From positions 1 to 64,000 of the forward strand of contig JBGUXY010000027.1 in the NCBI GenBank assembly GCA_045118335.1: a stretch of DNA of 64,000 nucleotides, in the 5' to 3' direction. Positions 1 through 8,413 of the stretch are shown here, in pieces. This DNA comes from W1P20-047 sp045118335 (GTDB taxonomy: Bacteria; Actinomycetota; Coriobacteriia; Coriobacteriales; Eggerthellaceae). The position numbers and the translations under genes are program-made. Position 1 is the stretch's first letter; each line of letters begins with the position of its first letter. The notes beneath the pieces were generated by a model. The model did not search any database and was not told where the DNA came from. It worked only from the letters and a program-made list of their open reading frames with translations.

Positions 1-77
1 CAAAAGGGTCAGGCCAAACGTCTCGCCTTATGCTGGGCCGAGACAAAGAGTCAAGCGATGGGTAAAACAACAACCAA

Positions 78-106
78 AAAGGGGACCAGTCCGACCGGTC
101 CCCTTT
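78..106 (-). terminator. Rho-independent terminator after the SDR gene
   Basis: GGGGACC (81-87) pairs with GGTCCCC (97-103), and flanking AAA/TTT extend the stem to 10 bp around a 9-nt loop. Read on the minus strand the stem is followed by a run of five T, so it fits termination of the minus-strand gene ending at 177. Confidence 0.75.
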
Positions 107-176
107 CGCTTGTGCGGGTTTCGCCACGTACGCTGCAGACTCTATGGCTATAGCCACGTGGCGGGCGTGCGGAATG

Positions 177-962
177 CTAGCCCAAAGCGAGCTTGCCGCC
201 GTCGATGCGCAGGGCGTTGCCAGTGATGTGGCCAGACAAGTCGGAGGCCAAGAACACGGTTGCCGATGCGACCTCGTCGGGGTCGGCGTACTTGCCGTCG
301 GGGTACTGGCCCGCGAAAGTTTCGAGTGCCTGCTCGCGCGTGTAACCCTCGCCGAGCCACTGCAGCTCGATGCGGCGCATCATGGGCGTGTCAACGGCGC
401 CAGGGCAAATGGTGTTCACGCGGATGTTTTCCTTGGCGACCTCGAGAGCGACGCACTTGGACAATCCACCTGCAGCATGCTTAGAGGAGACATAAGGCGC
501 CATGCCGGCTGCGGCGCAGAACTCACCTTCGCTCGTGATGTTCACGATGGTGCCTTTGCCCTGCTTGCGCATTTGAGCGATGGCGTATTTCATGCCGTAC
601 ATTACGCCGAAGACGTTGATGTCGTAGACCTTCATGAAGTCTTCTTTGGTCAGCTCGGTGATAGGCTTGTAGTCGCCATTGTCACCGGAGTTGTTGACCT
701 GCACGTCAAGCGATCCCCATTTTGCGATGGTGCCTTCAACAGCTGCCTTCACCTGAGCCTCATCGCTTACGTCGACGATGAACGTGGCCACATGGTCATC
801 GTCCAAGCCAAGTTCAGCTACGAGAGAATCCACCTTTTCCTGACTGCGGGAGGTCAACGCCAGGCGTGCACCCACGGATGCGAAGGCTTTTGCAACCGAT
901 GAGCCAATGCCACCAGTCGAACCCGTGATCATCACGACCTTGTCCTTCAATCCAAATTCCAT
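177..962 (-). CDS. SDR family NAD(P)-dependent oxidoreductase
   Basis: A classical short-chain dehydrogenase/reductase of 261 aa, the usual family length. The nucleotide-binding motif TGSTGGIG is at residues 13-20 and NNSG (usually NNAG) at 90-93. The catalytic set reads Asn115, Ser144, Tyr157 and Lys161 (YVSSK). The protein ends with the IDGG-type segment typical of FabG-like enzymes. The ATG at 962 is chosen because an AAGGG lies six bases before it; the frame stays open to 1016, but that stretch has no ribosome site. There is no signal peptide, so it is cytosolic. It is a single-gene unit closed by a hairpin. The substrate cannot be read from the sequence. Confidence 0.9.
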   Translation of the reverse strand: MEFGLKDKVVMITGSTGGIGSSVAKAFASVGARLALTSRSQEKVDSLVAELGLDDDHVATFIVDVSDEAQVKAAVEGTIAKWGSLDVQVNNSGDNGDYKPITELTKEDFMKVYDINVFGVMYGMKYAIAQMRKQGKGTIVNITSEGEFCAAAGMAPYVSSKHAAGGLSKCVALEVAKENIRVNTICPGAVDTPMMRRIELQWLGEGYTREQALETFAGQYPDGKYADPDEVASATVFLASDLSGHITGNALRIDGGKLALG

Positions 963-1282
963 GATTTTCCCTTCTTCGTGGGTCGATACATCGTGGGCGA
1001 ATTTGCTTACGCACAAAAGAAATGTAGCATCTCAGGCTAAGCGTTTTCCGACTTTTCTTTCAATGGCAATAATGAGGGCTTAATCTGGCAGGAGCGCTCA
1101 GCGTCTCCTGAAATCTGATGAGTAAAAGATGGGGAGTGTCCGCCCTATCCTCCCGACTCATTTCCCCCGACTCATTTGGCCGGACCTCCCGGCACGCTCC
1201 GCTGACCCCATTGCATCCGTCGGCTACACTCTTGCCAGCTTATAATGCCAAAAAGGGCTCTACGAAGATTTGGAAGGTAAAG
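963..1282. other. Intergenic region with a short tandem repeat
   Basis: About 320 bases between divergent genes with no convincing reading frame. The 12-mer CCCGACTCATTT occurs twice in tandem, at 1152-1163 and 1166-1177. It presumably holds both promoters, but I could not place them with confidence. Confidence 0.4.
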
Positions 1283-1756
1283 ATGCAGTTCGGTTTCTCG
1301 ATAGTCGGCGTCGTATTCTTGCTGATGCTATTCGTTCCGAACATCAAGTGGGCGAAGAACCAGCCTCCGGGGTACGAGGAAATCTCAAGAAACGAAAACA
1401 GGGCATTCCTTGTGCTCGAGCGCGTCGGCCAGGTGCTTACCACTTGCGCAGCCGTCGTGTTCGTATGCCCGCAGGGATATGCATTCCCATGGGTGCTTTG
1501 GCTGATAGCGGCCTTCCTGCTCCTGGCCCTCTACGAGGTCTCCTGGGCGCGCTACTTCAGAGGAGGGAGACATCTCGACGTCATGTACCAGCCGCTCGGC
1601 CCGATACCGGTGCCCATTGCGAGCCTGCCCGTGGCGGCCTTCCTGCTTTTGGGCATTTGGTATCAGTCGCCTATAGCTATAATTGCCACCGTCATCCTTG
1701 GAATCGGCCACATCGGCATCCACGTCGAACACCTCCACGAACTCGCAAGGCATTAG
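1283..1756 (+). CDS. Small multi-pass membrane protein, unknown function
   Basis: 157 aa with about five hydrophobic segments: roughly residues 3-20, 44-62, 67-85, 109-122 and 128-143. The soluble loop after the first helix carries a PPGYEEIS..NENRAFLVLERVGQ stretch that looks conserved, and the C-terminus is His-rich (HIGIHVEHLHELARH). I chose the ATG at 1283 because GGAAGG lies five bases upstream; the frame is open from 1118, but that extension is Ser/Pro-rich and looks non-coding. I do not recognise the family. The histidines could bind metal, but this is speculation. It appears to be a single gene. Confidence 0.65.
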   Translation: MQFGFSIVGVVFLLMLFVPNIKWAKNQPPGYEEISRNENRAFLVLERVGQVLTTCAAVVFVCPQGYAFPWVLWLIAAFLLLALYEVSWARYFRGGRHLDVMYQPLGPIPVPIASLPVAAFLLLGIWYQSPIAIIATVILGIGHIGIHVEHLHELARH

Positions 1757-2040
1757 CCAAATAGGACGAGATGGCAAAGGACGAGACGCTGGGGCTGCCG
1801 ACCGACGCAAGACGCGCCATCCTGCCCCCGTGAGACCAAGTATGCAGCACACCGCCCACCTCGTCTGCAAACACGTCGAAGGCGAAATCTGCTTCCCAAG
1901 TTCAATTACGCTTATCGAAAGCGCAGTCCCATCACAACTGAGCAATCGCACATTTCGCTAATAGTCTCCAGATAAGAAGTCCTGGTTGGCCGCAATCCGA
2001 TGAAGCGGCACGATGACCTTCGATGCTATCATTTCCAGCA

Positions 2041-2904
2041 ATGGAAAAGGGCAAGGCTACAGCATCGTTCGTCTCGTCATTGTGCATCTACGGCACAATC
2101 GGGTGGGCGTTCGCCTACATAAGCCTGCCCAGCGAGGTCGTGGTGCTCTTCCGAGGCGCCATCGGGACCGCGTTCATAGCCGCCACGCTGTTGTTCATAA
2201 AACGTCGCGTCGATTGGGCTGCCGTCCGCCGTAACTTGAAGTGGCTGGCGGTAGGCGGCGTGAGCCTTGGGCTGAACTGGGTGCTGCTCTTCGCGGCCTA
2301 CCGCGCGACCACCGTGGCAGTGGCGACTCTGTGCAACTACATGGCGCCTGTCATCCTAATTCTCGTCGCCCCGTTCCTCCTTGGGGAAAAGCGCAGCCCA
2401 AAAAAGGCGGTATGCGCCCTTGTCGCCGTGACCGGCATGGCCATGGTCTCAGGCGTGCTCGAGGGTGGGGCGCAGGGCGTCACGCTCAAGGGAATCGCCT
2501 TGGGCCTGGGGGCTGCCGTCTTTTCCGCGTCGATCATCCTTTCCAACAAGAAGCTCGGCGACGTGCCCATGCTCGAACGGTCGGCCACCCAGCTCGCGTT
2601 CGCCACGCTTGCCGCGCTGCCGTTTGTGGCAGCGAACAACATGGGACAGACGCTCACTCCCGACGCGCTGTCGGTTGGCCTGATCATACTGCTCGGCATC
2701 CTTCATACGGGCATTGCGTACAGCCTGTATTTCGGCGGGCTTTCGGGTTTGAGCGCTCAGACGGCAGCGGTGCTGGGATACGTCGAGCCAGCGGTATCGG
2801 TGCTGGTGTCGACTCTGATACTACACGAGCCCCTGTCGGTTGTCGGATGGGCTGGAGCCGCAATCATCATCGGCGCTGCGGCTCTGAGCGAGATCGTCGA
2901 GTAA
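2041..2904 (+). CDS. EamA/DMT family transporter
   Basis: A drug/metabolite-transporter superfamily permease of 287 aa with about ten hydrophobic helices arranged as two EamA repeats. The C-terminal repeat shows the typical SAQTAAVLGYVEPAVSVLVS..ILHEPLS pattern. Such proteins export metabolites or amino acids; the substrate cannot be predicted. The start is the ATG at 2041. No Shine-Dalgarno site is visible, but TATCAT (2027-2032) lies just upstream, so a leaderless or very short 5' end is possible. The stop is 10 bases from the next gene, so the two are probably co-transcribed. Confidence 0.88.
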   Translation: MEKGKATASFVSSLCIYGTIGWAFAYISLPSEVVVLFRGAIGTAFIAATLLFIKRRVDWAAVRRNLKWLAVGGVSLGLNWVLLFAAYRATTVAVATLCNYMAPVILILVAPFLLGEKRSPKKAVCALVAVTGMAMVSGVLEGGAQGVTLKGIALGLGAAVFSASIILSNKKLGDVPMLERSATQLAFATLAALPFVAANNMGQTLTPDALSVGLIILLGILHTGIAYSLYFGGLSGLSAQTAAVLGYVEPAVSVLVSTLILHEPLSVVGWAGAAIIIGAAALSEIVE

Positions 2905-2914
2905 AGGACCATCA

Positions 2915-3607
2915 ATGAAAGAAGAATGCCTCATTTGCAAGGCGCCCTTGGAGTACCTGGCATCTGGTGTCCCCATGGTATGTGAGATCTGCCACAAAGA
3001 AGAGGGCAGCAAGACCAGGTGCGTAAAAGGACATTACGTATGCGACGAGTGTCACACGCGGGGCCTTGACTCGATCATCGGCGTCTGCATGGCCGAAACC
3101 TCGAAAGACCCCATCACCATACTCGAGAATATGATGGACATGCCCTTCTGCCACATGCACGGACCAGAGCATCACGTGATGGTCGGCGCGGCCCTTCTTA
3201 CCGCGTACAAGAACGCGGGCGGCGATATCGACCTCCACAGTGCGCTTCTGGAAATGGTGAGCCGAGGGAAGGGCGTACCTGGCGGAACGTGCGGTTACTG
3301 GGGTGCTTGCGGGGCCGGAATAAGTTCGGGGATATTCGTGTCCATCGCCACCGGGTCGAATCCGTTGACCGAGGAGCCGTTCAGGCTGTCTAACCAGATG
3401 ACCTCCGCGTCGCTGAGCCGCATCAGCGAGGTGGGTGGTCCGCGTTGCTGCAAGAGGGACTCGTTCATCTCTATCCTCGCAGCCATTGACTTCGTGCGGG
3501 AAAACCTCGGTGTCCAGATGGATGAGCCCGAGGTGGTCTGCCGATACGCTTCGCAGAACAACCAGTGCATCGGAAAGCGCTGCCCCTTCTCTAGGGCGAA
3601 CCGCTGA
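2915..3607 (+). CDS. DUF5714 domain protein (Cys-rich)
   Basis: A 230-aa soluble, cysteine-rich protein. The N-terminus has paired Cys motifs (CLICKAP, CEICHKEE, CDECH) that look like a zinc ribbon. It is followed by a domain with FCHMHGPEHHVMVG and GGTCGYWGACGAGISSG segments and a C-terminal CIGKRCPFS. This matches what I know as DUF5714, found alone or beside methyltransferases and radical SAM proteins in anaerobes; its activity is unknown to me. The start has AAAGGA seven bases upstream. It follows the EamA permease by 10 bases, so both are likely one operon. Confidence 0.75.
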   Translation: MKEECLICKAPLEYLASGVPMVCEICHKEEGSKTRCVKGHYVCDECHTRGLDSIIGVCMAETSKDPITILENMMDMPFCHMHGPEHHVMVGAALLTAYKNAGGDIDLHSALLEMVSRGKGVPGGTCGYWGACGAGISSGIFVSIATGSNPLTEEPFRLSNQMTSASLSRISEVGGPRCCKRDSFISILAAIDFVRENLGVQMDEPEVVCRYASQNNQCIGKRCPFSRANR

Positions 3608-3670
3608 GTCACGCTCCATCCCGCTATCGCCTCTCAACATGCCATTCCCCTGATCTGAAAAGTCAAGGGG

Positions 3671-3722
3671 ATGATGGGATTCCGGCAACTACCCGATGCG
3701 AACAGGCATCCAATCCCATCAT
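3671..3722. repeat. Nested inverted repeat after the DUF5714 gene
   Basis: ATGATGGGATT (3671-3681) and AATCCCATCAT (3712-3722) are a perfect 11-bp inverted repeat around a 30-nt centre. That centre contains a smaller GATGC/GCATC stem. No T-run follows, so it is not a standard terminator. It could be a cruciform, an RNA processing hairpin or a regulatory leader. Confidence 0.5.
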
Positions 3723-3857
3723 ATGCGTGCTAATTCCCCAATGCCCCTTTGGCATAACGTTCGTGTGAGGAGTCATATGTGAGGTGGACATAACCCATGT
3801 CAGGACATATACCCGTTACATGCATGAAAACGGCTTACGAACAGGAGCGCGGAACAC

Positions 3858-4142
3858 ATGGCGGCGGTACTTGAGGCGATAATGCTTATATGCTTCGGCC
3901 TTTCTTGGCCAATCAACGCGTTAAAGGCGTGGAAGGCGAGAACGGCGGTAGGAACGTCGTGGGTATTCCTGAGCCTCATCACGCTCGGGTACGTGGCAGG
4001 CATCGCGGCGAAGTTCGTGGGTGGAACGGTGAACTGGGTGCTCATCGTGTACTTCGTCAATCTTACCGCGCTTGTAGCCAACTGGATCGTGTTCGCCCGG
4101 AACAAGTCGCTCGACGCCAAACGCCGAATCGTCTTCGTTTAA
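3858..4142 (+). CDS. Small SemiSWEET/PQ-loop-like membrane protein
   Basis: 94 aa with three hydrophobic helices (about residues 5-22, 33-52 and 60-79). The N-terminal helix contains GLSWPINALKAWKARTAVGTSW, resembling the PQ-loop-type Pro-Ile/Asn-Ala helix break of SemiSWEET carriers, which are about this size. A RBS-like AGGAGCG precedes the ATG at 3858. If the assignment holds, it would work as a dimer for sugar or small-solute movement. The match is by eye and weak, so a generic small membrane protein is the alternative. Confidence 0.55.
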   Translation: MAAVLEAIMLICFGLSWPINALKAWKARTAVGTSWVFLSLITLGYVAGIAAKFVGGTVNWVLIVYFVNLTALVANWIVFARNKSLDAKRRIVFV

Positions 4143-4600
4143 GGCGGAACCCGCCTCTCGTTTAGCACGGACGTCGATGCTTGCAGTCTAGCTCGGTGGT
4201 CTCGTTCTTGGAAAACCCGAATAGTGTGCTTAATGGAAAGACGCGTGCCCTCAGTGGGTACGTATTTCTTTGCATTACGATGCGCGCTACCGTCCATACC
4301 CAAAGCCTCGCCAGCTGGAAACCCGGAAAATGCGCCTAGAGGGCGGCCTGTTCAAGTTCGAGAAGGCAATCGCCCGATAGCGCTGCCGTCGAGGGCCAAG
4401 ACCTCGTTCCAGCTCTCTAGCCTGCAATCGAGCCGAGCAGATGAAGCGCACCTGCTCGGCCCGAGTTGATTGAGTGTTCTGAGCCGAAGACCTGTCTATG
4501 GCTCTTTTCCAGGCTGCATTCGGCCAAATGCGCTAAGCCAGGGTTCCCCGCTAACGAGCCTCCGCCCATCCGTGCAGGCAGAACGAAAACAATCAAGCCT
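4143..4600. other. Gene-free gap downstream of hcp
   Basis: About 460 bases between two convergently transcribed genes. Short open frames exist but have no ribosome site, no recognisable domain and unlikely composition. I see no clear terminator hairpin. It may be decayed sequence. Confidence 0.4.
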
Positions 4601-6184
4601 TTAGCAGCCCATCAGCTCGGCCATGTCGGCCTCGGGCGTGGTGATGGGCGCGATGCCGTAGTTCTCGACGAGCACGTTGAGCACATTGGGGCTCACGAAC
4701 GCGGGCAGTGTCGGCCCGAGCTTGATGTTTTTGATGCCCAGGAACAGAAGGGTCAGCAGGATGCACACGGCTTTCTGCTCGTACCAGGAAAGCACCATGG
4801 AAAGCGGCAGATCGTTCACACCGCAATCGAATGCATTTGCGAGCGCGACGGCAACCTGGATGGCGCTGTAGGCGTCGTTGCACTGGCCCATGTCCATGAT
4901 GCGCGGCAGGCCGCCGATCGTGCCCAGGTCGAGGTCGTTGAAGCGGTACTTGCCGCAGGCGAGCGTGAGAACAACCGTATCGTCGGGCGTGGCCTTCACG
5001 AAGTCGGTGTAGTAGCTGCGGTCCGATCGAGCGCCATCGCAGCCGGCGACGAGGAAGAAGTGCTTGATGGCGCCTGCCTTCACGGCATCGATGACCGTGT
5101 CGGCCACCGAGAGCACGGTATCCCGCGCGAAGCCGGTCGTCATCGTGCTGCCGCCGTTCATGCCCGTGAAATGCCGCGTTTCGGCATAACCCCCCAGTTC
5201 GAGAGCGCGTTCGATGACGGGCGTGAAGTCCTTGTCCTCACCGATGTGCACGGAACCGGGGAACGACACCATCTCGGTCGTGAACACGCGATCCAAGTAG
5301 CTGTCCTTGGGCGGCATGAGGCAGTTCGTGGTCCACAGCACCGCGGCGGGGATGTCGTCGAACTCTTTCTTCTGGTTCTGCCAGGCGGTGCCGAAGTTGC
5401 CCTTCAGGTGGGCGAACTTCTTGAGCTCGGGATAAGCATGCGCGGGAAGCATCTCACCGTGCGTGTACACATTCACGCCCTTGCCCTCCGTCTGCTCGAG
5501 CAGCAACTTCAGATCGTACAGGTCGTGCCCGGTGACCACGATGAACGGGCCGGGTTCGACTTCCAGGGTGACGGTCGTGGGCTCGGGAGTACCGAACGCA
5601 CCCGTATTTGCGGCATCGAGCATCGCCATGCAGGAGAGGTTCACTTCCCCGACCTTCAACGCGAGTGGCAGGAGCGCATCAATCGAACCGGGCTCAGCCA
5701 GCTCCGCCAGCGCATCTACGAAGAACGCGTCTACGGACTCGTCGCGACTGCCCAGCACACGGGCGTGATAGGCATAGGCTGCCGTGCCACGGATGCCGAA
5801 CAGCACGAGGGACTTGAGCGAGCGAATGTCCTCGTCGGCACCCCAGATGCCGGTCATGCCGTAGTCTGCTGCCGCTTCACAACCGGCTGCTGCGGCTACG
5901 GTTGCGGCCTCGTCGTGCACCTGCTCGATGAGAGCCTCCACAGACTCCTTGTCAAAGTTGACGTTCGTCACGCAGGTGAACAGTCCGTCGACGACCAGGT
6001 CGTAGGTACGTTCGCCTACCCTACCCGCCTTCTTGCACGTCTGCGCAAGACCGATCAGCGCACCGGTCAGCTCGTCTTGGGCGACGGCGACGTCGAGCGG
6101 CTTGCCGCACACGCCCGCCTTCCCCGTGCAGGCCTGGCAACCCGCAGTCTGCTCACACTGGAAACAAAACATCTGCTCGCTCAT
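4601..6184 (-). CDS. hcp: Hydroxylamine reductase (hybrid cluster protein)
   Basis: Hcp is a cytosolic Fe-S/oxo hybrid-cluster enzyme that reduces hydroxylamine and acts in nitric oxide and nitrosative stress defence. The 527-aa length fits the short class found in strict anaerobes. The N-terminal cluster motif is Cys7-x2-Cys10-x8-Cys19-x6-Cys26, with an extra Cys16. Further family segments are visible, such as FIVVTGHDLYDLK, the NCLMPP region and FLVAGCDGARSDRSYYT. A GAGGAGT ribosome site sits just before the ATG. An exact-arm palindrome lies about 80 bases upstream (6264-6285) and matches one beside the neighbouring Crp/Fnr gene, so regulation by that protein is likely. Confidence 0.95.
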   Translation of the reverse strand: MSEQMFCFQCEQTAGCQACTGKAGVCGKPLDVAVAQDELTGALIGLAQTCKKAGRVGERTYDLVVDGLFTCVTNVNFDKESVEALIEQVHDEAATVAAAAGCEAAADYGMTGIWGADEDIRSLKSLVLFGIRGTAAYAYHARVLGSRDESVDAFFVDALAELAEPGSIDALLPLALKVGEVNLSCMAMLDAANTGAFGTPEPTTVTLEVEPGPFIVVTGHDLYDLKLLLEQTEGKGVNVYTHGEMLPAHAYPELKKFAHLKGNFGTAWQNQKKEFDDIPAAVLWTTNCLMPPKDSYLDRVFTTEMVSFPGSVHIGEDKDFTPVIERALELGGYAETRHFTGMNGGSTMTTGFARDTVLSVADTVIDAVKAGAIKHFFLVAGCDGARSDRSYYTDFVKATPDDTVVLTLACGKYRFNDLDLGTIGGLPRIMDMGQCNDAYSAIQVAVALANAFDCGVNDLPLSMVLSWYEQKAVCILLTLLFLGIKNIKLGPTLPAFVSPNVLNVLVENYGIAPITTPEADMAELMGC

Positions 6185-6263
6185 GGTTACTCCTCATCTT
6201 CTCTTTGCATTTCGGCATTTTCGCCGCCTCGTGCAAGAGACAATAGAGAGCAGATGCGCGCCT

Positions 6264-6285
6264 GTATGTTGTAGTTACAACATAC
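6264..6285. promoter_or_regulatory. Palindromic operator upstream of hcp
   Basis: GTATGTTGTA and TACAACATAC form exact 10-bp arms around a 2-nt centre. The same core (TTGTA..TACAA) occurs at 7258-7271 beside the Crp/Fnr-family gene. The symmetry and size fit a Crp/Fnr dimer site, here probably for an HcpR-like nitrosative-stress regulator. Confidence 0.75.
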
Positions 6286-6415
6286 GAGAAGATTTCTGGT
6301 TGAATTGTCGAACGCGTCGCCAAACGGCGCATTTCGCCCGCGCAACAGAGTTAGGAGGCAGAACGAGGCTCATCGGACCTCAATCTATCAGTGTCCCTTT
6401 GACACACTCTACCAA

Positions 6416-6490
6416 TTAGTGCACATGAACCTTTCAGACGATCGCGTTTTCCCAGGTCGGTTTTTTCACGATTCAGTTCATGTACACTAA
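6416..6490. repeat. Inverted repeat between regulator and hcp
   Basis: TTAGTGCACATGAAC (6416-6430) is the reverse complement of GTTCATGTACACTAA (6476-6490) at 14 of 15 positions, with a 45-nt spacer that contains a T6 run. Another small hairpin, GTGTC/GACAC, lies near 6391-6405. The rest of the 390-base gap holds no gene. The role is unknown: it may be an extra operator or an mRNA end structure. Confidence 0.45.
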
Positions 6491-6575
6491 ATTAGGCGGA
6501 CAGTGGTTCTGATTGCCAAGAGGGTCGCGGAATCCAGGGGTTGACGCACGAATGCGCCATACCATTTGATGCGTA

Positions 6576-7232
6576 CTAATGCAGCACGAAATGGCTGCGA
6601 CGCGTTTCGATGAGCCCCGCTTCGCGCATGCGCGAAAGCTCGGCTGAAAGCGCGGAACGATCCACTCCCAGGTAATCGGCCAGCTGCTGGCGGTCGAAGG
6701 GAATGTCGAACTCGCGCGAACCAGCTCGCTCGGACGCATCGGAGAGATACGCCAGAACCTTGCCGCGGATGGTCTTGGGCGCGACATGGAGGATGCGCCT
6801 TGAAAGCGCCAGGTTATGCCGCGCTATGGCCGCAGTCATGTTCGCACTCGTCTTCGCGTGGTGGGGGCAAGCGTGCGGACATGTGGTGAGCACCTTCGAC
6901 AAGCTCAGGAACAGTACGGTGCAGTCCTGCGCGGCTACCACGTCGATCATCAGCGGTTCGTCGGGCACTGCCGCATATGCTTCGCCGAACATGCCACCCG
7001 GCTCGATCACGCCGATGACGCTCACGTTGCCCCACACGTCGACGCTTTCTATCCGCACGTTTCCCCCGAGAACGACGCCTACCGTCTTTATCACATCCCC
7101 CATATGGTGGATGAACTCACCTTGGGAGTAATGGCGTTCGCGCGCATCGAGACAACCGAGCATTGCCTCTATCTGCTCGGGCGATGAGCCCGTGAAGATC
7201 TGCGATTTGGCCAGGAGCTCGTGTTTTTCCAT
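6576..7232 (-). CDS. Crp/Fnr family transcriptional regulator (HcpR-like)
   Basis: 218 aa, the usual length for the family. An N-terminal cyclic-nucleotide-binding-type barrel (about 10-125, with GDVIKTVGVVLGGNVRIE and GGMFGEAYA) is followed by a winged helix (about 160-218, QQLADYLGVDRSALSAELSRMREAGLIETRR). A CPHACPHH segment in the linker could bind metal or heme, but this is unproven. The ATG at 7232 is preferred over the upstream one at 7277, because the longer form would place the palindrome 7258-7271 inside the coding region. That palindrome, 26 bases before the ATG, suggests autoregulation and control of the divergent ferredoxin gene as well as hcp. Confidence 0.85.
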   Translation of the reverse strand: MEKHELLAKSQIFTGSSPEQIEAMLGCLDARERHYSQGEFIHHMGDVIKTVGVVLGGNVRIESVDVWGNVSVIGVIEPGGMFGEAYAAVPDEPLMIDVVAAQDCTVLFLSLSKVLTTCPHACPHHAKTSANMTAAIARHNLALSRRILHVAPKTIRGKVLAYLSDASERAGSREFDIPFDRQQLADYLGVDRSALSAELSRMREAGLIETRRSHFVLH

Positions 7233-7257
7233 AAAACCCCGTCTTCTTGCAGTTCGC

Positions 7258-7271
7258 GTTGTAATTACAAC
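7258..7271. promoter_or_regulatory. Palindromic operator in the divergent regulator/ferredoxin promoter
   Basis: GTTGTAATTACAAC is a perfect 14-bp palindrome. Its right half continues as CAACATAC, identical to the arm of the site before hcp. It lies 26 bases from the regulator ATG and 66 bases from the ferredoxin ATG at 7338. Confidence 0.75.
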
Positions 7272-7337
7272 ATACATTATCGCACTTCTTGGTTACGATG
7301 ACCGCGACATCAATCCATGAAGGAACGGAGATGAGGC

Positions 7338-8084
7338 ATGATACGGCAGATCATTCAAATAGACGAGGAAAAGTGCACCGGATGCGGGCTCTGCGCAAGC
7401 GCGTGCCATGAAGGGGCCATCGAAATCGTGAACGGCAAGGCTAAGCTCGTGCGAGACGACTTTTGCGACGGCCTCGGCGACTGCCTCCCAAGTTGTCCTC
7501 AAGATGCCATCTCGTTCGTCGAGCGTGAAGCCGCCGCATACGACGAGGCTGCCGTCGCGCAGCACAGGCAGGAGAACGCGAAGGGCCTACAGGGACACCA
7601 TCACGTCGGTGGGCAGTGTCCAGGTTCGGCGATGAGAACGTTCGACCGTTCGGAAGAGCCAGAGCAACCCGCTTCCAGCAAGAGCGCCAGCCTTCACGAA
7701 GCATCAAACACCCAAATGCCTTCCCAACTGGCGAATTGGCCCGTGCAAATCAAGCTCGCACCAACTCAAGCACCCTATTTCCAAGGGGCTAACCTGCTGA
7801 TAGCCGCCGACTGCTGCGCCTATGCCTATGGCAGCTTCCATGCCGACTTCATCCGCAACAGGGTATGCCTTGTCGGCTGCCCCAAGCTCGACGGCGTGGA
7901 CTACTCTGGCAAACTCGCCGAAATCATCGCAAGCAACGACGTGAAAAGCGTCACCATCACCCGCATGGAAGTCCCCTGCTGTGGAGGCCTGGAACGCATG
8001 GCTATCGAAGCACTGCGTACTTCGGGCAAGTTCATCCCCTGGCAGGTCGTAACCTTCTCGCTCGACGGCAGGATTGTGGACTAG
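7338..8084 (+). CDS. Ferredoxin-type 4Fe-4S protein with Cys-rich C-terminal domain
   Basis: 248 aa. The N-terminus carries two ferredoxin-like clusters: CTGCGLCASACHEGA, then CDGLGDCLPSCPQDA. After a low-complexity linker (about 80-135), a C-terminal domain shows AADCCAYAYGSFHADF, CLVGCPKLD and VPCCGGLERM. This architecture occurs next to hcp in anaerobes, where it probably passes electrons to or from hydroxylamine reductase; that role is inference. A GGAG/GAGG site precedes the ATG. It is divergent from the Crp/Fnr gene and shares the palindrome 7258-7271. Confidence 0.88.
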   Translation: MIRQIIQIDEEKCTGCGLCASACHEGAIEIVNGKAKLVRDDFCDGLGDCLPSCPQDAISFVEREAAAYDEAAVAQHRQENAKGLQGHHHVGGQCPGSAMRTFDRSEEPEQPASSKSASLHEASNTQMPSQLANWPVQIKLAPTQAPYFQGANLLIAADCCAYAYGSFHADFIRNRVCLVGCPKLDGVDYSGKLAEIIASNDVKSVTITRMEVPCCGGLERMAIEALRTSGKFIPWQVVTFSLDGRIVD

Positions 8085-8148
8085 CGCCGAATCGGAAGCC
8101 TATTCCCGACTCACCGTAGGCCTGTTTCTTGTTCAGTTGCAAGCCACG

Positions 8149-8190
8149 GGTAAGCCAGCAGTGGCAACAGGCCATCGGTAAGCCAGCAGT
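8149..8190. repeat. Short direct repeats in an intergenic gap
   Basis: GGTAAGCCAGCAGT occurs twice, at 8149-8162 and 8177-8190. A related CAAGCCAC-GG-AAGC unit occurs around 8140 and 8194. The surrounding gap (8085-8413) has no credible gene. The function is unknown. Confidence 0.5.
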
Positions 8191-8413
8191 TTCAAGCCAC
8201 AGGCAAGCTGGAAACGTAAGCTTTGCAGAAATTAAAGATGGAAGGTTTCTGCATGCCGTACGTATACCAAATCCCCTGCTCCTTCGACAGACCGCTTGCC
8301 GCCTTGCGGTTCGTCCAATCGCGGCGTCTGATGCCGCTTCAAACTCGTCGTCGGCGTGCTTGACATGCTTTAGAATAAAGACCGCCTATCATGCTTACCG
8401 TCTTCGGCAAAGA

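Noticed and set aside
4466..6274. A 602-codon open frame on the plus strand opposite hcp
   Set aside because: The minus-strand frame is a complete Hcp with all cluster motifs and a ribosome site. The opposite frame is a GC-codon shadow with no domain.
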